This document shows positions 1 through 9,893 of a stretch of DNA of 58,095 nt, in pieces. The notes under the pieces are model-generated. The model was not told the DNA's origin. It did no database searches and was given only the letters and a program-made list of their open reading frames with translations. Every line of letters starts with the position of its first letter. Position 1 is the first letter of the stretch. The DNA is from Rhizophlyctis rosea (Eukaryota > Chytridiomycota > Chytridiomycetes > Rhizophlyctidales > Rhizophlyctidaceae): contig JADGJC010000262.1 of the NCBI GenBank assembly GCA_027596075.1, forward strand, positions 1-58,095, written 5' to 3'. The position numbers and the translations under genes are program-made.

Positions 1-2
1 CT

Positions 3-314
3 CGGTTCATTCTTATGGACAATGTGCCATTTCACCGGAACGCTGAGTTGAAACGCATCATCGAAGAAGCTGGCCATACCTACGTACGACTCCCCCCTTA
101 TTCTCCTCATTTGAATGCAGCGGAATGGGTGTTTGGTCACCTCAAGAGTCGTGTACGTCGCCAAGACTTGCAAGACCAGGAGAACCTCATTGGGCACATT
201 GAACACGCAGTTGGAAACGTGATGTCTGATATGGCCACTGGTTGGATTAGGGAAGTCAATAGAAACTTTGGGCGTGCGGGACGGGGTGAAGTCTTAGGTA
301 GATTCTATACTTGA
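3..314 (+). CDS. 3' end of IS630/Tc1-type DDE transposase (cut by window edge)
   Basis: The frame is open from the left edge to the TGA at 312-314, so only the C-terminal part of the enzyme is seen. It begins with the hydrophobic strand and Asp of the second catalytic position (ILMDNVPFH). The third-acid region follows as PPYSPHLNAAEWVFGHLK, where the Glu after AA is the catalytic acid. This is the standard end of the DDE_3 / IS630-mariner endonuclease fold, which cuts and joins DNA at the element's ends. No frameshift or stop is seen in this part. A 22-base-period repeat begins just after the stop and is probably part of the element's end. Whether the whole element is intact cannot be judged here. 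Confidence 0.85.
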   Translation, partial: RFILMDNVPFHRNAELKRIIEEAGHTYVRLPPYSPHLNAAEWVFGHLKSRVRRQDLQDQENLIGHIEHAVGNVMSDMATGWIREVNRNFGRAGRGEVLGRFYT

Positions 315-332
315 AAACCATCTCATGTAAAT

Positions 333-432
333 GTTGAAAATGGTCGACACTTTTGTTGAAATTGATCACGTCTCATGTTGAAATTGATAGAACGGATGTT
401 CAAATTGGTCGGGCGTGATGTTGAAATTGATC
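333..432. repeat. Five-unit 22-bp-period repeat at transposon end
   Basis: A 13-base core of the form GTTGAAATTGATC starts at 333, 355, 377, 398 and 420, giving spacings of 22, 22, 21 and 22 bases. Cores two, three and five are nearly identical; one and four carry two or three changes. The array lies 19 bases after the transposase stop codon. Regular repeats near transposon ends often bind the transposase, so this is read as the subterminal repeat of the element. No opposite end is visible, because it lies outside the window. Confidence 0.7.
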
Positions 433-962
433 GGTCAAAGGAATATCTCGTTTTCGTGCGTTTTTTTGGGTTTGTGTTGGGTTTACCTTCCCTTTCTGTT
501 TTCTGATACAGTCGTCCTGAAGACGTAAACAGAATATAGTTTGGTACTACGGACATGGAATGGTACTTCAACACCCAATCCTCCCCATGACTGCTTATTC
601 ATAATGAACACGACATGATATCTTGTGAGGAACACGAAAACAGTTGGTATATTACACAAAAGGGAAAGACTGTAAAACAGCAAACTAATATACTATAAGG
701 AAAGCACCCCCACTGGAAACGAAATGACTATGTGATATATATAAAGAGAAACCCCTTCTGCCGAATACTACCTACACCTCCCGACAAACAAACTACATAA
801 GTATAAGAGGACACCCTGCGTTATTTTAGATCGTTCGTTTTGTTTTCTAACATCTATGCTGTGAGCCCGTACGAGCTTGAACTTCCGCTTGTCTATGCTG
901 TACCCTTATGGATCAATGTCCATGGACTTGCTTTCTACTTCGCCCTATCTACACCAAAGCTT
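433..962. other. Intergenic, transposon flank and 3' side of the LPMO gene
   Basis: Apart from short chance ORFs I see no gene here. The sequence is A/T-richer than the neighbouring coding DNA. The right end should hold the 3' UTR of the minus-strand gene that stops at 963. Confidence 0.5.
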
Positions 963-2284
963 TCAAGGCCACCCGCAAATAATGGACTGCGCGGTTTCCT
1001 GGCACTTCGTTCCGGGAGCGCAGGCGTGGAGGAAAGTAGTACCGTCCGGGAGGCGTTGGTAGAAAGTTGATTTGTCGGATCCGCAGTACATTTGTTTTGA
1101 GGAGGAGGGGGAGGATGTGGACGTTGTGGGTTCTGGTTGGGTTTTGACGATTTTGGTTGCGGAGTGGGAGGAAGTGGTGGTGGAGGACTTCTTCTTGCGG
1201 ACGACTTTTTGGACGACGCGGTAGTAGTGGTGGCGGGTTCTTGTTGTTGTTGCGGGTGCGGGTGCGTTGGTGGTGCGGGTTGCGGGTTTGTAGGTTGTTG
1301 TGGTGGTTTTTGGGGAGGGGTTGTTGACGACGCGGGTTGTGGTGAGTTTGATATTGCCAGGAGCGGAATCGCTGCCGCTGGAGGTACCACCGCTGGAGGA
1401 GACGGTGACATCTGCGCAGTTTTCGTAGACTTCGGGGTTTGTGACGGAGTTGTGGGTTGCGTGCCAGACCCATCGGAGGACACAGTCCTTGCAGGTGATC
1501 TTGTCGGCGTTCTGGACCTTGAATGTCCATTTGTTCAGGCACATGTCGTTGGTGACGAGACCGTTGGGGAGGTCTCCTGGGCATTGGCTGCTGGCTCCGG
1601 AGCCTTTGCTGGTAGTTGTTTGGGCGGTTGGGGCGATGGCGCATTGGACGGGACCGGCGATTTGGGTGGATTTTGATTGGTCGTTTGCGTCGACGATGTA
1701 GACCCAGCAGTCTCCGACGTGTTGGGCGCCGTTGGAAAAGGCGATGGTCACGGTGAAGTCTTGGCCGTTTTTGAGAGAAATGGGTGTTACGGCGCCTTTG
1801 GCGGCTCCACGGCAGAAGTTGCCAGATGTGGTGGGATTGCGGAGGTCGTCGACTATTGAAATGGAAGGTGGGAAGGATCAGTTTTTGAGCATGCAAAAGT
1901 TACGTTTCATGCATACTAATCATCTCCAGCTTGGGAGACCCCTCTCCAGTGGTCTGCCCCTCGCTTCGACCCCCCTGCAGCCATATTTGTAAACAAACGA
2001 GGCATCGCGGTAAACAAAGAAACGTGGGAAAGGTCATTTCGCAGGTCTTCACACGGTCTTCTGCCTCTTGTGGAACCTCCCTCTCCCTCTCCCTCTCCTA
2101 AGCAAGCTCGAAACGAATAAAGGGTGCCCACACGATACATACTCTGGTAACTGATCTTCGCAATGTCACGAACGGTACCCTTCGTATCCGAAGACAAGCT
2201 TCCAGCACCGTACAAGAAACCGTGGGCAGAGACGGTGGAGGCAAGTGTCGCCGCGGCGACGAGAGTTGTGAAGACGTTGTGCAT
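963..2284 (-). CDS. Secreted lytic polysaccharide monooxygenase-like protein with chitin-binding-type tail
   Basis: Two exons, 2284-2143 and 1852-963, are joined across a 290-base intron (GTATGT..ATAG) and give about 343 residues. A signal peptide of 20 residues ends ...STVSA, so the mature protein starts with HGFLYGAG. An N-terminal His after cleavage is the hallmark of copper 'histidine brace' LPMOs. A likely second copper ligand is the His of QHVGDC. The pattern NFCRGAAKG ... CVLRWVWHATHN ... YENCADV matches the fungal PF03067/AA16-like group. A Thr/Ser-rich linker with a basic patch follows. A final Cys-rich module (MYCGSDKSTF..., HACAPGTKC, IICGWP) resembles CBM19 chitin-binding domains. 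The inferred role is oxidative cutting of chitin or cellulose outside the cell. The exact AA family is not certain. Confidence 0.8.
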
Positions 2285-3489
2285 TGTGGTGGTTGGTGTT
2301 AGTGTGTTTCCGTTTACGTGTGAGCGTGAGAAAGCGTGGGAAAAGTGAACAGGGAGACGCTTTTAATAGTGTGAGAACGTGAAGATGGGAAACCCGAGGG
2401 TTGTAGGGACGGACGGACGGACGGACGGGGAGTTTTATGTTATGTGTTTATTGTGGCGAGGAGGTTCTTCACTATGCAGGGTGTTGCCTATAAAGTGTCT
2501 TCTATGTTTCTATGCTCTACGGTGTATGTATTGTATGTATGCCACAAAAAGTCTAGCAACGGCAGGACAGGAAACGCGCAAAGCTTCGCTCCATGATCCG
2601 TCGGATCCGCTCGTTGCTTTTGAAGGGGTCTTGTCCGTCCCGCAATCAAGCCTTCAATATGAGCTGCATGCGGTGGCCCAATGCCCAATGCACCGATGAG
2701 TGAGGCTTCCTACGAGATGGCTTTGTTCAACCAATGTCAAACCGATCACATCAACCTGCGTGATAGGGTCGAAGACATCTCTCCTTCTCTCCGATAGACC
2801 CCTTCTTCGAAAGATGCGCGATTGATTGCCATGTTGCCCTGTTGCAACTTGACAACTTGCCCCATTGCAAAACAAAGGAGGCCAAGCACTCCAGCAGGGT
2901 CCACAACCCCCATGGGCCTACACGGAGCTTCTCGGCCCAATTCCCATCTCTGTGCCTCCCGTGCCACCACTCCCTTTCATTCCCATCGCGTCACACGCAC
3001 GCCAACTCGTTTATTGTCCTGCCGCAAGTGGAGGAAAGCACGCGTTTTTGCACCTGTTTACGCCACATATTGCTCCACTATTCCACTTGCTGGTTTTGGT
3101 CATGCACCGAGTTGTGGCGTCGACATATTTGGTTACATGGCACTTTCGAGGTTGGTGCTTGTACGCGTTTGTGCTCCGATGGCTGCTTGCTTTGGTTATA
3201 CGACAATCTGACTGTGCCTGCCTCTTTGGAACACGCTTGTTTCGGGCTTTTCGGGTGGTATCACTCCTGTCGCGCCTGAGCCACTCGTGCTGGGCCTGTG
3301 TGACGTGAGTTTCGGCATGGAAATGGAGGGCGTTGGAACTTGGAAGCCCATTCAATGGTGCCAATCCATCATACTTGTGTGACAGGGCGTTTTGAGCATA
3401 TCAGAAGCGCAATCAGCGCGTTGCATTGGTGGAGATTCCCTGCTTTGCAGCCACGATTGACCAAACGTCATAATCTACTCGCGCGAATC
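2285..3489. other. Intergenic; promoter side of the LPMO gene
   Basis: Left of 2285 lies the LPMO start, so 2285-2700 should hold its promoter and 5' UTR. Near 2410-2426 there is a short run of GGAC repeats. Several overlapping ORFs near 2820-3310 have no family motif and conflict with one another, so none is called. Confidence 0.4.
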
Positions 3490-3807
3490 ATGCATGCGTA
3501 TGCAGGAATCAATTTGATGATGGTTTCCCGCCCTTGTCAGATGTTGCGGCAGATTGCGCTTGCATCAAAACGTAGGATGAATGTGAAGAAAACCCTGGAG
3601 TCGGAGGCAATCGGCGACGCAAGTTCCACAATTATTTCCAGCACATCTGACATGCTTGGCCGTTTGAGCTTGTATTTGAATGACGATGTCGAGTCAGTTG
3701 CTTCTCCACCGTCCTCATCTTCTCAATGGAATGGGTTTGACAACCAGCGTCAGGTCCTTTTGGAGAAGGAACGCACTCCCAAAATCGAATTCCCTGTTGT
3801 TTGTTAG
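3490..3807 (+). CDS. Small hypothetical ORF, doubtful
   Basis: An ATG at 3490 opens a frame of 105 residues. The C-terminal two thirds read like a real protein: a basic stretch (ASKRRMNVKK), then Ser-rich acidic sequence (ISSTSDMLGRL, DDVESVASPPSSSS) and a clean stop. No domain is recognised and no splice signals clearly extend it. It could equally be one exon of a larger gene or a chance ORF. Confidence 0.25.
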   Translation: MHAYAGINLMMVSRPCQMLRQIALASKRRMNVKKTLESEAIGDASSTIISSTSDMLGRLSLYLNDDVESVASPPSSSSQWNGFDNQRQVLLEKERTPKIEFPVVC

Positions 3808-4121
3808 GTATCTGCACATTAAAACGTCGCGCATTAATAGTTGCCGCATGACATAGGTATTGCTGGCACCAGCCTTTCTTGGAACCACTGCGCATGTGAT
3901 TCTACCCACATCCTGTCTCAACCCTAGCACGAAGCACTTTCTCAAATGAGCGAAATTGGGATGCTTGCCGCTTTCAAAAGCTAAATCTGCATTGGAAAGC
4001 GGGAATCAAAAAGTACATGGCGTGAATACACCATGCGATGCTATCAATTTGACGGGAGAGCAACAGGAAATTTAAAGGACGAAAGGAAGTTTGGGAGGAC
4101 CAAAGGTGGACACAGCAAAAG

Positions 4122-4206
4122 TCCGGTCACCCGGAGTCGAACCGGGGACCCACAGATTGCTTGAAGCACTACAGTCTGTTGCTACTACCAACTGAGCTAT
4201 GACCGG
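4122..4206 (-). tRNA. tRNA-Tyr (GTA) with an 11-base intron
   Basis: On the minus strand the 7-bp acceptor stem is CCGGTCA/TGACCGG with discriminator A at 4122, giving the C1-G72 pair and A73 typical of eukaryotic tRNA-Tyr. The D arm is TAGCTCAGTTGG. The anticodon stem is ACAGA/TCTGT with loop CTGTAG-A, anticodon GTA. The T arm is CCCGG TTCGACT CCGGG. An 11-base intron (TGCTTCAAGCA) sits just after position 37, the canonical place; tRNA-Tyr genes of most eukaryotes have one. A TTTT tract two bases past the 3' end serves as the Pol III terminator. One mismatch in the D stem is the only oddity. Confidence 0.93.
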
Positions 4207-4512
4207 ATGTTGTCCAGCTTCGAGAAAGACGCTTAAGTCGCTGTTTAGTCCCCGCAGGAGCATGGAGCAAGGCGCCAGATTGTTAGTGTTGGAAATGAGA
4301 GAGTTGCAAGAAGTGATGCACGCATGGGTTGAGAGCGGTGCAAAGCTGCGCCAAATCTGCAACAGATTATGAAGACGGAAGATTACAAAGGAAATTTGAA
4401 GAAGGTGTTTTCGAGAAGACCTGGTCGGGCTATTGTGGGTGGGACGGCTTTATGTAAGGGCGCCATAGCGATTGGCAATAGAATGGGTTGTGCAGCAGCA
4501 GAGTTACGCGCG

Positions 4513-4548
4513 CCAGTCTGTTGCCACTACCAACTGAGCTATGACCGA
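4513..4548 (-). pseudogene. Decayed 5' half of tRNA-Tyr
   Basis: On the minus strand this reads TCGGTCATAGCTCAGTTGG followed by TAGTGGCAACAGACTGG. It is almost identical to positions 1-35 of the tRNA-Tyr gene 300 bases to the left and in the same orientation. The match stops inside the anticodon loop, and no T arm follows. It is a truncated copy that keeps an A box but cannot make a tRNA. Confidence 0.75.
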
Positions 4549-4932
4549 ATATTTTTCTAGCTGCCAAAATTGTCTTCATATTTTTTGTGATGTCCAGCCG
4601 AGGATTGCGGGTTGGCAACAATGTTCGGGCGCGAAATTGGAAAGGGGGTTCGGGGGGGGTGCAATAAGTGGAACACGCATCGGTTGAGAGCAGTGCAGGG
4701 CGCGCAGAATATGCATCAGAATGCGTCTTATTAGATGTTCCCTTTAAAAACTGAATGGCGTGTGTTCCTGAAATTTTGGGTGCCGCTTCTTCTTTTTTTT
4801 CGATATGGGTAAAATCATTTGAGTTGAGTGTAGTGAGTGGTTCGACCATAGGGACTAGATATAAAGCATCAAGACTCACTTTTGTATGCTCCCAAGAGTT
4901 AATGTTTGGGTACGCCTCAGTGGCACTGTTAA

Positions 4933-5003
4933 CGTAATAGCTCACTTGATTGTGGCAACGGAATGTGTAGGTTATAGCTCAGTTGATGACAGCAACTCTG
5001 ACA
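4933..5003 (+). pseudogene. Two further decayed tRNA-Tyr 5'-half copies
   Basis: On the plus strand two head-to-tail pieces resemble the D-arm half of tRNA-Tyr. The first (about 4933-4970) reads GTAATAGCTCACTTGATTG then TGGCAACGGAATGTGTAGG. The second (about 4971-5003) reads GTTATAGCTCAGTTGATGAC then AGCAACTCTGAC. Both are more diverged than the 4513 copy, lie in the opposite orientation and lack a 3' half. I read them as older relics; chance similarity of the short A box is possible for each one alone, but less so for the pair. Confidence 0.5.
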
Positions 5004-5198
5004 GGCCGGCAACCGGAAAGGTACTCCCGCCCGTCCCAGCTTTCGGACATGGCTTGATCTTGCTTTGTGCCACCTGGCCTAGATCCGACGCATCAAAAAA
5101 CAGCACCAATATTTCCTGATCTCAAATATATCACACCCATTGTCAGATCCCTCCACTCGCCGCCTCCAACATAAAACAACAACCAACCACCGCCCACA

Positions 5199-5426
5199 AT
5201 GTCAGTACCAACAAGACTATCCACTCGCCTGTCACGCAATTTATCGACCCGTACTTTTGCGTCAGTATCAGCTTCAATACCGACCACACGAGCAGCACCA
5301 CAACCGAGCACAACGGGCGCGCGGTCTGCTTCGAGTTGTTTTGCGGGGATGGCGGGGGCGAGTATGGGTGTGGGCTTGGGGAGGGTTGCGGATGGGTGTC
5401 GGGTTAGTAGTTTGCGGTGGTGTTGA
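5199..5426 (+). CDS. Possible small protein with mitochondrial-type leader, or first exon
   Basis: The ATG at 5199 follows a C/A-rich leader ending in CCCACA, as seen before other genes here. The product starts MSVPTRLSTRLSRNLSTRTF, rich in Arg, Ser and Thr and free of acids, which fits a mitochondrial presequence. It then has a Gly/Ala/Met stretch (FAGMAGASMGVGLG) that could be a short membrane helix. It stops after 75 residues without a recognised domain. It may be only the first exon of a longer gene. Confidence 0.35.
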   Translation: MSVPTRLSTRLSRNLSTRTFASVSASIPTTRAAPQPSTTGARSASSCFAGMAGASMGVGLGRVADGCRVSSLRWC

Positions 5427-7580
5427 AGCGCCTTCTTTCGGTTACTTTGGAAGGAGTGGCAATCTGGCAGAACGGTTGGCCCGAGAGCAATTGTGCTGAC
5501 AGTATTTTGAACTTCCGACAGGCGCTAACAACACAACCCATCCTCACCGCTTCCGCACGTCACACTTCGGCGCTTCTGTCCATGTTCCAATATTTGGGGG
5601 ATGAGTCTCAAGAAGGGGTATAGTAGGTCTGCCTTGGCCGATGCGCCTTTCCTGAAGCGAACTGTTTTTTGATGACACGCATTTCTTGTCTTGCTTTTTG
5701 TAGGGCTAAGACTCAAACGTATCCATATCATATTTCTCTTGTTTATGGCCACTGTTCATTGTAAATTGGATTGGATTTGTATTGATGTTGAGTGTGTTTT
5801 GGAGAAGGATGGGATGAGGAGGTGTGTGGAGTTGGTGGTGAAATGTGACGGGTAGAAAGGGGATGAGAGGTAGTGAGAGGATCAGTTGAATGATTTGGAA
5901 GCGGTCAGCCGGCGGGATTGGCGATTGGAATGGCGAGGGCAAATGTGGTTGACAGGAAACCACCCACGGCGTTGAGGGTTCTTTTCTGCTGCAGGTTTGC
6001 TTCATCATTCGTGCCCAACGTCGGGTGCCTGGGGTAATGATTGAAAAGCGGGACACAAGATGGCAGAAGGGACCCATAATGGGTTGCTGTCAATGTGACC
6101 ACTTTCCTACCTAGCGTGGTAAAATATGTGGGGCTAGGGAGGCTCTCCATATGCCCTTCCAATTCATGGATGCATGACAACAATCTCACTAATATTGCAA
6201 ATACGGCTAATGCCAGTACGAGTGACATGGCACGTGTCTACTATGTGATGACCTGTCAAATTCTGCTTTCCACTTCTTTCCGTCTCCCACAGTGTTTTGC
6301 GCAGAGACCGTGCCACCCTTCATGCAAACCGACTGCGCCACGCTCATGTGCTGCTCTGACGGCACAGGAACGGGTTCTGACTGGGTGCACTTGTGGGTGC
6401 CTGGGAAAGGACATGTCTTGCTCCTTTCACCCATCTCACAGACACCCACCCCCCCAACTGCGCAATTCCTATCACTTACCCACACTATATATCGCACACA
6501 TATAACGGTCATACTTCTTGTTGTCAAGTTAGGGAGGTACTGAACTGCTAGCATACGGCACGTCGATACAGCTTATCGCAGAGCCTACCTACTCATCTTG
6601 GACCCTTGTCATCTTCGTTGGCGCGAAATTGCGACAGAGGTGAGCACGACGTGTAAACGAGGCAACAATGGTGGTAGAGACTGTTCGCATGGGTGCAGAA
6701 GTAAACAAATAAATGTGTCTTGACGGAGTTCCTGTCGGGGGAATATGAAACGTTGACAGCAACGACCTGGTGATCCCGATGAGGGTCCCATCGTCAAGAT
6801 CCGCATACGCGTGACTTTGTGGGTTGTCGACCGTGGAGGATTCCCGCCAATCATGGCTAACATGGGCTTTGCCTTGCACCCAATGGGGTTTTGTTTGGAT
6901 TTGATTCGTAAATGGGATCGAGAGGACTGGGATTAACAAACATTGCATGCAACACGCGTTTGGGTGTGGATCTGCTGGGCCACAATTTTGAAGACATCAA
7001 GGTTTCTGACGGATAAGTTCATCGCTGACAATTTTTATTCCTGAATTTGCGCATTGCAGCTATTAGCTTTCAGGGTTACAGTTTCCCTAGTTTTCACACG
7101 AGGACGTCTGCTGCTTGAGTTTTTGCGGCCGAGACTTGGCATACACCGAACTTACGCATTGTCGCGGCTGGTACGCGATTCCTTTGAAACCGCGGAGAGG
7201 TGGCATAGGCATTGGGGGTGTGTAACTTGCTGAAGGGTACGTTCATGCGCATTGTAGGGTACGGTGGCTTTAAGACATGGGGTTGAGTGCGTCATTCTCA
7301 TGGAGTCGGTGGGAAGGGAACGTAGTCATGGTAACATTAGCGTCGTGCTGGGAAAGCATGTCTGTTGTTTTGCCCCCGCTCTTCATTTCTGCGTAAAGCT
7401 TCTACTTCTCTCCCCTTGTTGCAATCCTTGCAAAACGATGTCAGAGCAAAAGGTACTAACCAAACATTTGGATGTCATATCTGTGTTTCTAACAGATCAT
7501 CATAACTTCCCACCGTTATCAACAATTATAAGCAAACCTGGAATCGTACATCACTTGAACTCAGATACGCACAAAGACAA
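5427..7580. other. Intergenic, no confident gene
   Basis: No ORF here has a convincing motif. On the minus strand a well-formed leader (A/C-rich) precedes an ATG at 5759 that stops after 17 codons at 5706. The sequence just beyond could be further exons of a small gene, but no clean splice model was found. The stretch 7000-7580 should hold the promoter and 5' UTR of the gene starting at 7581. Confidence 0.35.
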
Positions 7581-9893
7581 ATGGCGCACGAATTCGACGA
7601 CCTCGACGATCTCGTCCACGTTGACTGGGCCGGTGACGGTGAAGCTCGCTACCCAACCGTGACCGGCGACGACGCTTCCATGGCAGCTTCTCGTCCATTT
7701 ACGCTGCCCGAAATCGCCAAAATGAAGTCGTTCTCTCCTCTTCCGGACACCTTCAGCTTCAAGGAAGCCGATACGTCCATCCTGTCCGGCTCGGCCTTCA
7801 TGAACCTCGGCACTGACAGCATGTCATCCTCAACCTCGTCCGTCTCCTCGTCTCCATCCGCCTCTGCCACTGCACCTGCGGCGGAGGCTTCTGAAGGCGG
7901 CTTCGGTATCACCTATAGGACGGCGGGTTCCGGCATCTTGTTTGCTGAGTCGCGTCCAAGCGAAATGGGCCTTTCGAAGGAGGTCCTGGGGAAGTTCATC
8001 ATCTCGTTGACCGGTCACAAGCATGAGTTGGTTAGCTATTCCTACGTCCACTTGATGAAAAAGAAGGATGTCCCGCGCACTTGCTCGTCCTTCATTTTCA
8101 TGTTCCTGTTCGACAGTCTGGAGGGGTTTGAGGGGCCGCTGTGGAAGACGATCTTGAGCGCGTTGGAGGAGGGCGGGATTGAAGCAAAGGTGTTGCCGGT
8201 GTTCAAGGGCGGATTGTTGCCTGGGGGTTCTCTGTTGCTGGCCGACGTTCATGCTTTGACGTGTTTGCCGAATCCCGTCCCCGTCATCCACAACACCCAC
8301 ACCGGCCGTATCTTCACCCCTTCAGAAATCGTCGTGTACACCTCCAATCTCGTTGCCCAGGCCAAGACCGCCAAGGAGACAAAGGGTCCCGGCTACCACG
8401 AATTCCCGTACGGCCGCGGCATCAGAAAAGCGTCCAACCCTCGCCGGCTCAAATCGAAATCCAGCCTCGTTGCCGCAAGCCTCGCGTCCTACTTCAACTC
8501 CCTTCGCCAGATGGAGCCGCGAGACATCTTCTCCCCTGCGTTCCGCCAATCCATTGTCAGCATGTGGAGCACCATCAGGAACGAGGGGATTTGGACTTCT
8601 ACCATTTCCCCGTGGGCAGAGGCAAGGAAGGGCGTGGCGGCTGAAACCCAGTACAAAAACACCTACCTGAAATGGATCTCGGTCTCGGAATCGTTGGCCA
8701 CCTTTTCTTTGCTGATGTTGGTCTTGTCGTGCTTGATTGGATCGGCATCCTGGCTTCAAAACTCTCTCCTCGGGGCTGCTCGTGACGTCGGCAAGGACAG
8801 CGGGCTTACCAACAATACCTCCAATGCCGCCATCACGCCGGCGATCGTTCCCGCTACTACTGCAACCACCACCTTGACTCTTACCGACCACGTCTTTGAA
8901 ACCAACACCATCTATCGTACCGTCACTGCCCATACCACGCTCACGCACTGGGAAACCAAGGCGACTCCAGAGCCCGTCGCGGCGGACAAGAAGGGTGATG
9001 TCCAGGTGGGAAGTATGCAGGTGGGAAGTAAGATTAGGAATTCGATGCTTCAGATGGCGCAGGGGCGGTTGGGTTTCGGGAATGATGGGCGTCAGGATGT
9101 TAGGACGGATACACTCACTGTGGTGATTTCCTCGGCCGTTGCGGGTTCGAAGGGCCAGAAGGATGAGGCGGTTGGGAGTGGGACGGAAAAGAAGGAAGTT
9201 CATACTGCGAAGTCGGTTTCTACGACCACGACGGCCGCTGCGATTGCTGCGACGGCGACCACGACCGCGCCTATCACCACGACGGAGGAGGAAGTGATTG
9301 TCGAAGACGACTACGAAGACGACGACGCAGCCGTGCACGTCGAGTCCCTTTCCGTTACCGAGCAGTTCGCCCTGACGGTCTCGCCCTTCATCACGGACGT
9401 CAACCTCTTCCTGAAAGCCGTCTGCTCGGACGTGGCGGTGCGGTTCCAGCGCGGCGTGCAGGCACTTAAGGCGGGGGTTTGGGATGCTAGGGATTGGATT
9501 TTGGGTGTTGGTAATGCTGCTTCGGAGAAGGTTGGGAATGGGACGGAGGGCGGGAAGGGTGTTGAGCATGTGAAGGCGGTTACGGGGAAGGGTGCACCGG
9601 CCGCCGGGACGACGCCGACGGTTAAAAAGAAGGAGAGGGTTATTGTTAGGGTTTTGGGGAAGACTAAGACTGCTTCTTCTGGTGGTGGTGGTGCGGCGGC
9701 GAAGGGGAAGAAGGGAAAGAGTGGGAAGGGGAAGCAGGAGGATTTGCGTGTGAGGGCTGAGGAGGTTGTTAAGCGTGTTGCGAAGGTTGCGTGGAGGTGG
9801 TGGGAGGGCATTGTTAAGTGGGCTGTTGATGCTGGGGAGAGGGGTGGGGTTGTTGCTAGGAGGGCTTGGAGGGAGGGGTTGGTTTGGGTTTGA
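7581..9893 (+). CDS. Large single-pass membrane protein of unknown family
   Basis: An intronless frame of 770 residues starts at an ATG in good context (CAAAGACAAATGGCG). Residues 1-105 are acidic and Ser-rich. Residues about 110-370 look like a folded domain with alternating hydrophobic segments (for example FIFMFLFDSL, KVLPVFKGGLLPGGSLLLAD). One clear membrane helix lies near residues 371-392 (LATFSLLMLVLSCLIGSASW). After it come Thr-rich sequence, a highly acidic patch (EEEVIVEDDYEDDDA), another helical part (FALTVSPFITDVNLFLKAV) and a Lys/Gly/Ala-rich basic tail ending in amphipathic helices rich in Trp and Arg. I recognise no domain. The size and long folded N-terminal part support a real gene. 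Confidence 0.8.
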   Translation: MAHEFDDLDDLVHVDWAGDGEARYPTVTGDDASMAASRPFTLPEIAKMKSFSPLPDTFSFKEADTSILSGSAFMNLGTDSMSSSTSSVSSSPSASATAPAAEASEGGFGITYRTAGSGILFAESRPSEMGLSKEVLGKFIISLTGHKHELVSYSYVHLMKKKDVPRTCSSFIFMFLFDSLEGFEGPLWKTILSALEEGGIEAKVLPVFKGGLLPGGSLLLADVHALTCLPNPVPVIHNTHTGRIFTPSEIVVYTSNLVAQAKTAKETKGPGYHEFPYGRGIRKASNPRRLKSKSSLVAASLASYFNSLRQMEPRDIFSPAFRQSIVSMWSTIRNEGIWTSTISPWAEARKGVAAETQYKNTYLKWISVSESLATFSLLMLVLSCLIGSASWLQNSLLGAARDVGKDSGLTNNTSNAAITPAIVPATTATTTLTLTDHVFETNTIYRTVTAHTTLTHWETKATPEPVAADKKGDVQVGSMQVGSKIRNSMLQMAQGRLGFGNDGRQDVRTDTLTVVISSAVAGSKGQKDEAVGSGTEKKEVHTAKSVSTTTTAAAIAATATTTAPITTTEEEVIVEDDYEDDDAAVHVESLSVTEQFALTVSPFITDVNLFLKAVCSDVAVRFQRGVQALKAGVWDARDWILGVGNAASEKVGNGTEGGKGVEHVKAVTGKGAPAAGTTPTVKKKERVIVRVLGKTKTASSGGGGAAAKGKKGKSGKGKQEDLRVRAEEVVKRVAKVAWRWWEGIVKWAVDAGERGGVVARRAWREGLVWV

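Noticed and set aside
1137..1676. 179-codon plus-strand ORF rich in Gly and Val
   Set aside because: It is the antisense shadow of the LPMO linker and core exon.
2822..3364. Overlapping ORFs of 110-150 codons in four frames
   Set aside because: No frame shows a motif, a leader or splice logic, and they conflict with one another.
8322..9569. 415-codon minus-strand ORF
   Set aside because: It is antisense to the 770-residue gene. Its Arg/His/Asn-rich content is typical of a shadow and it has no motif.
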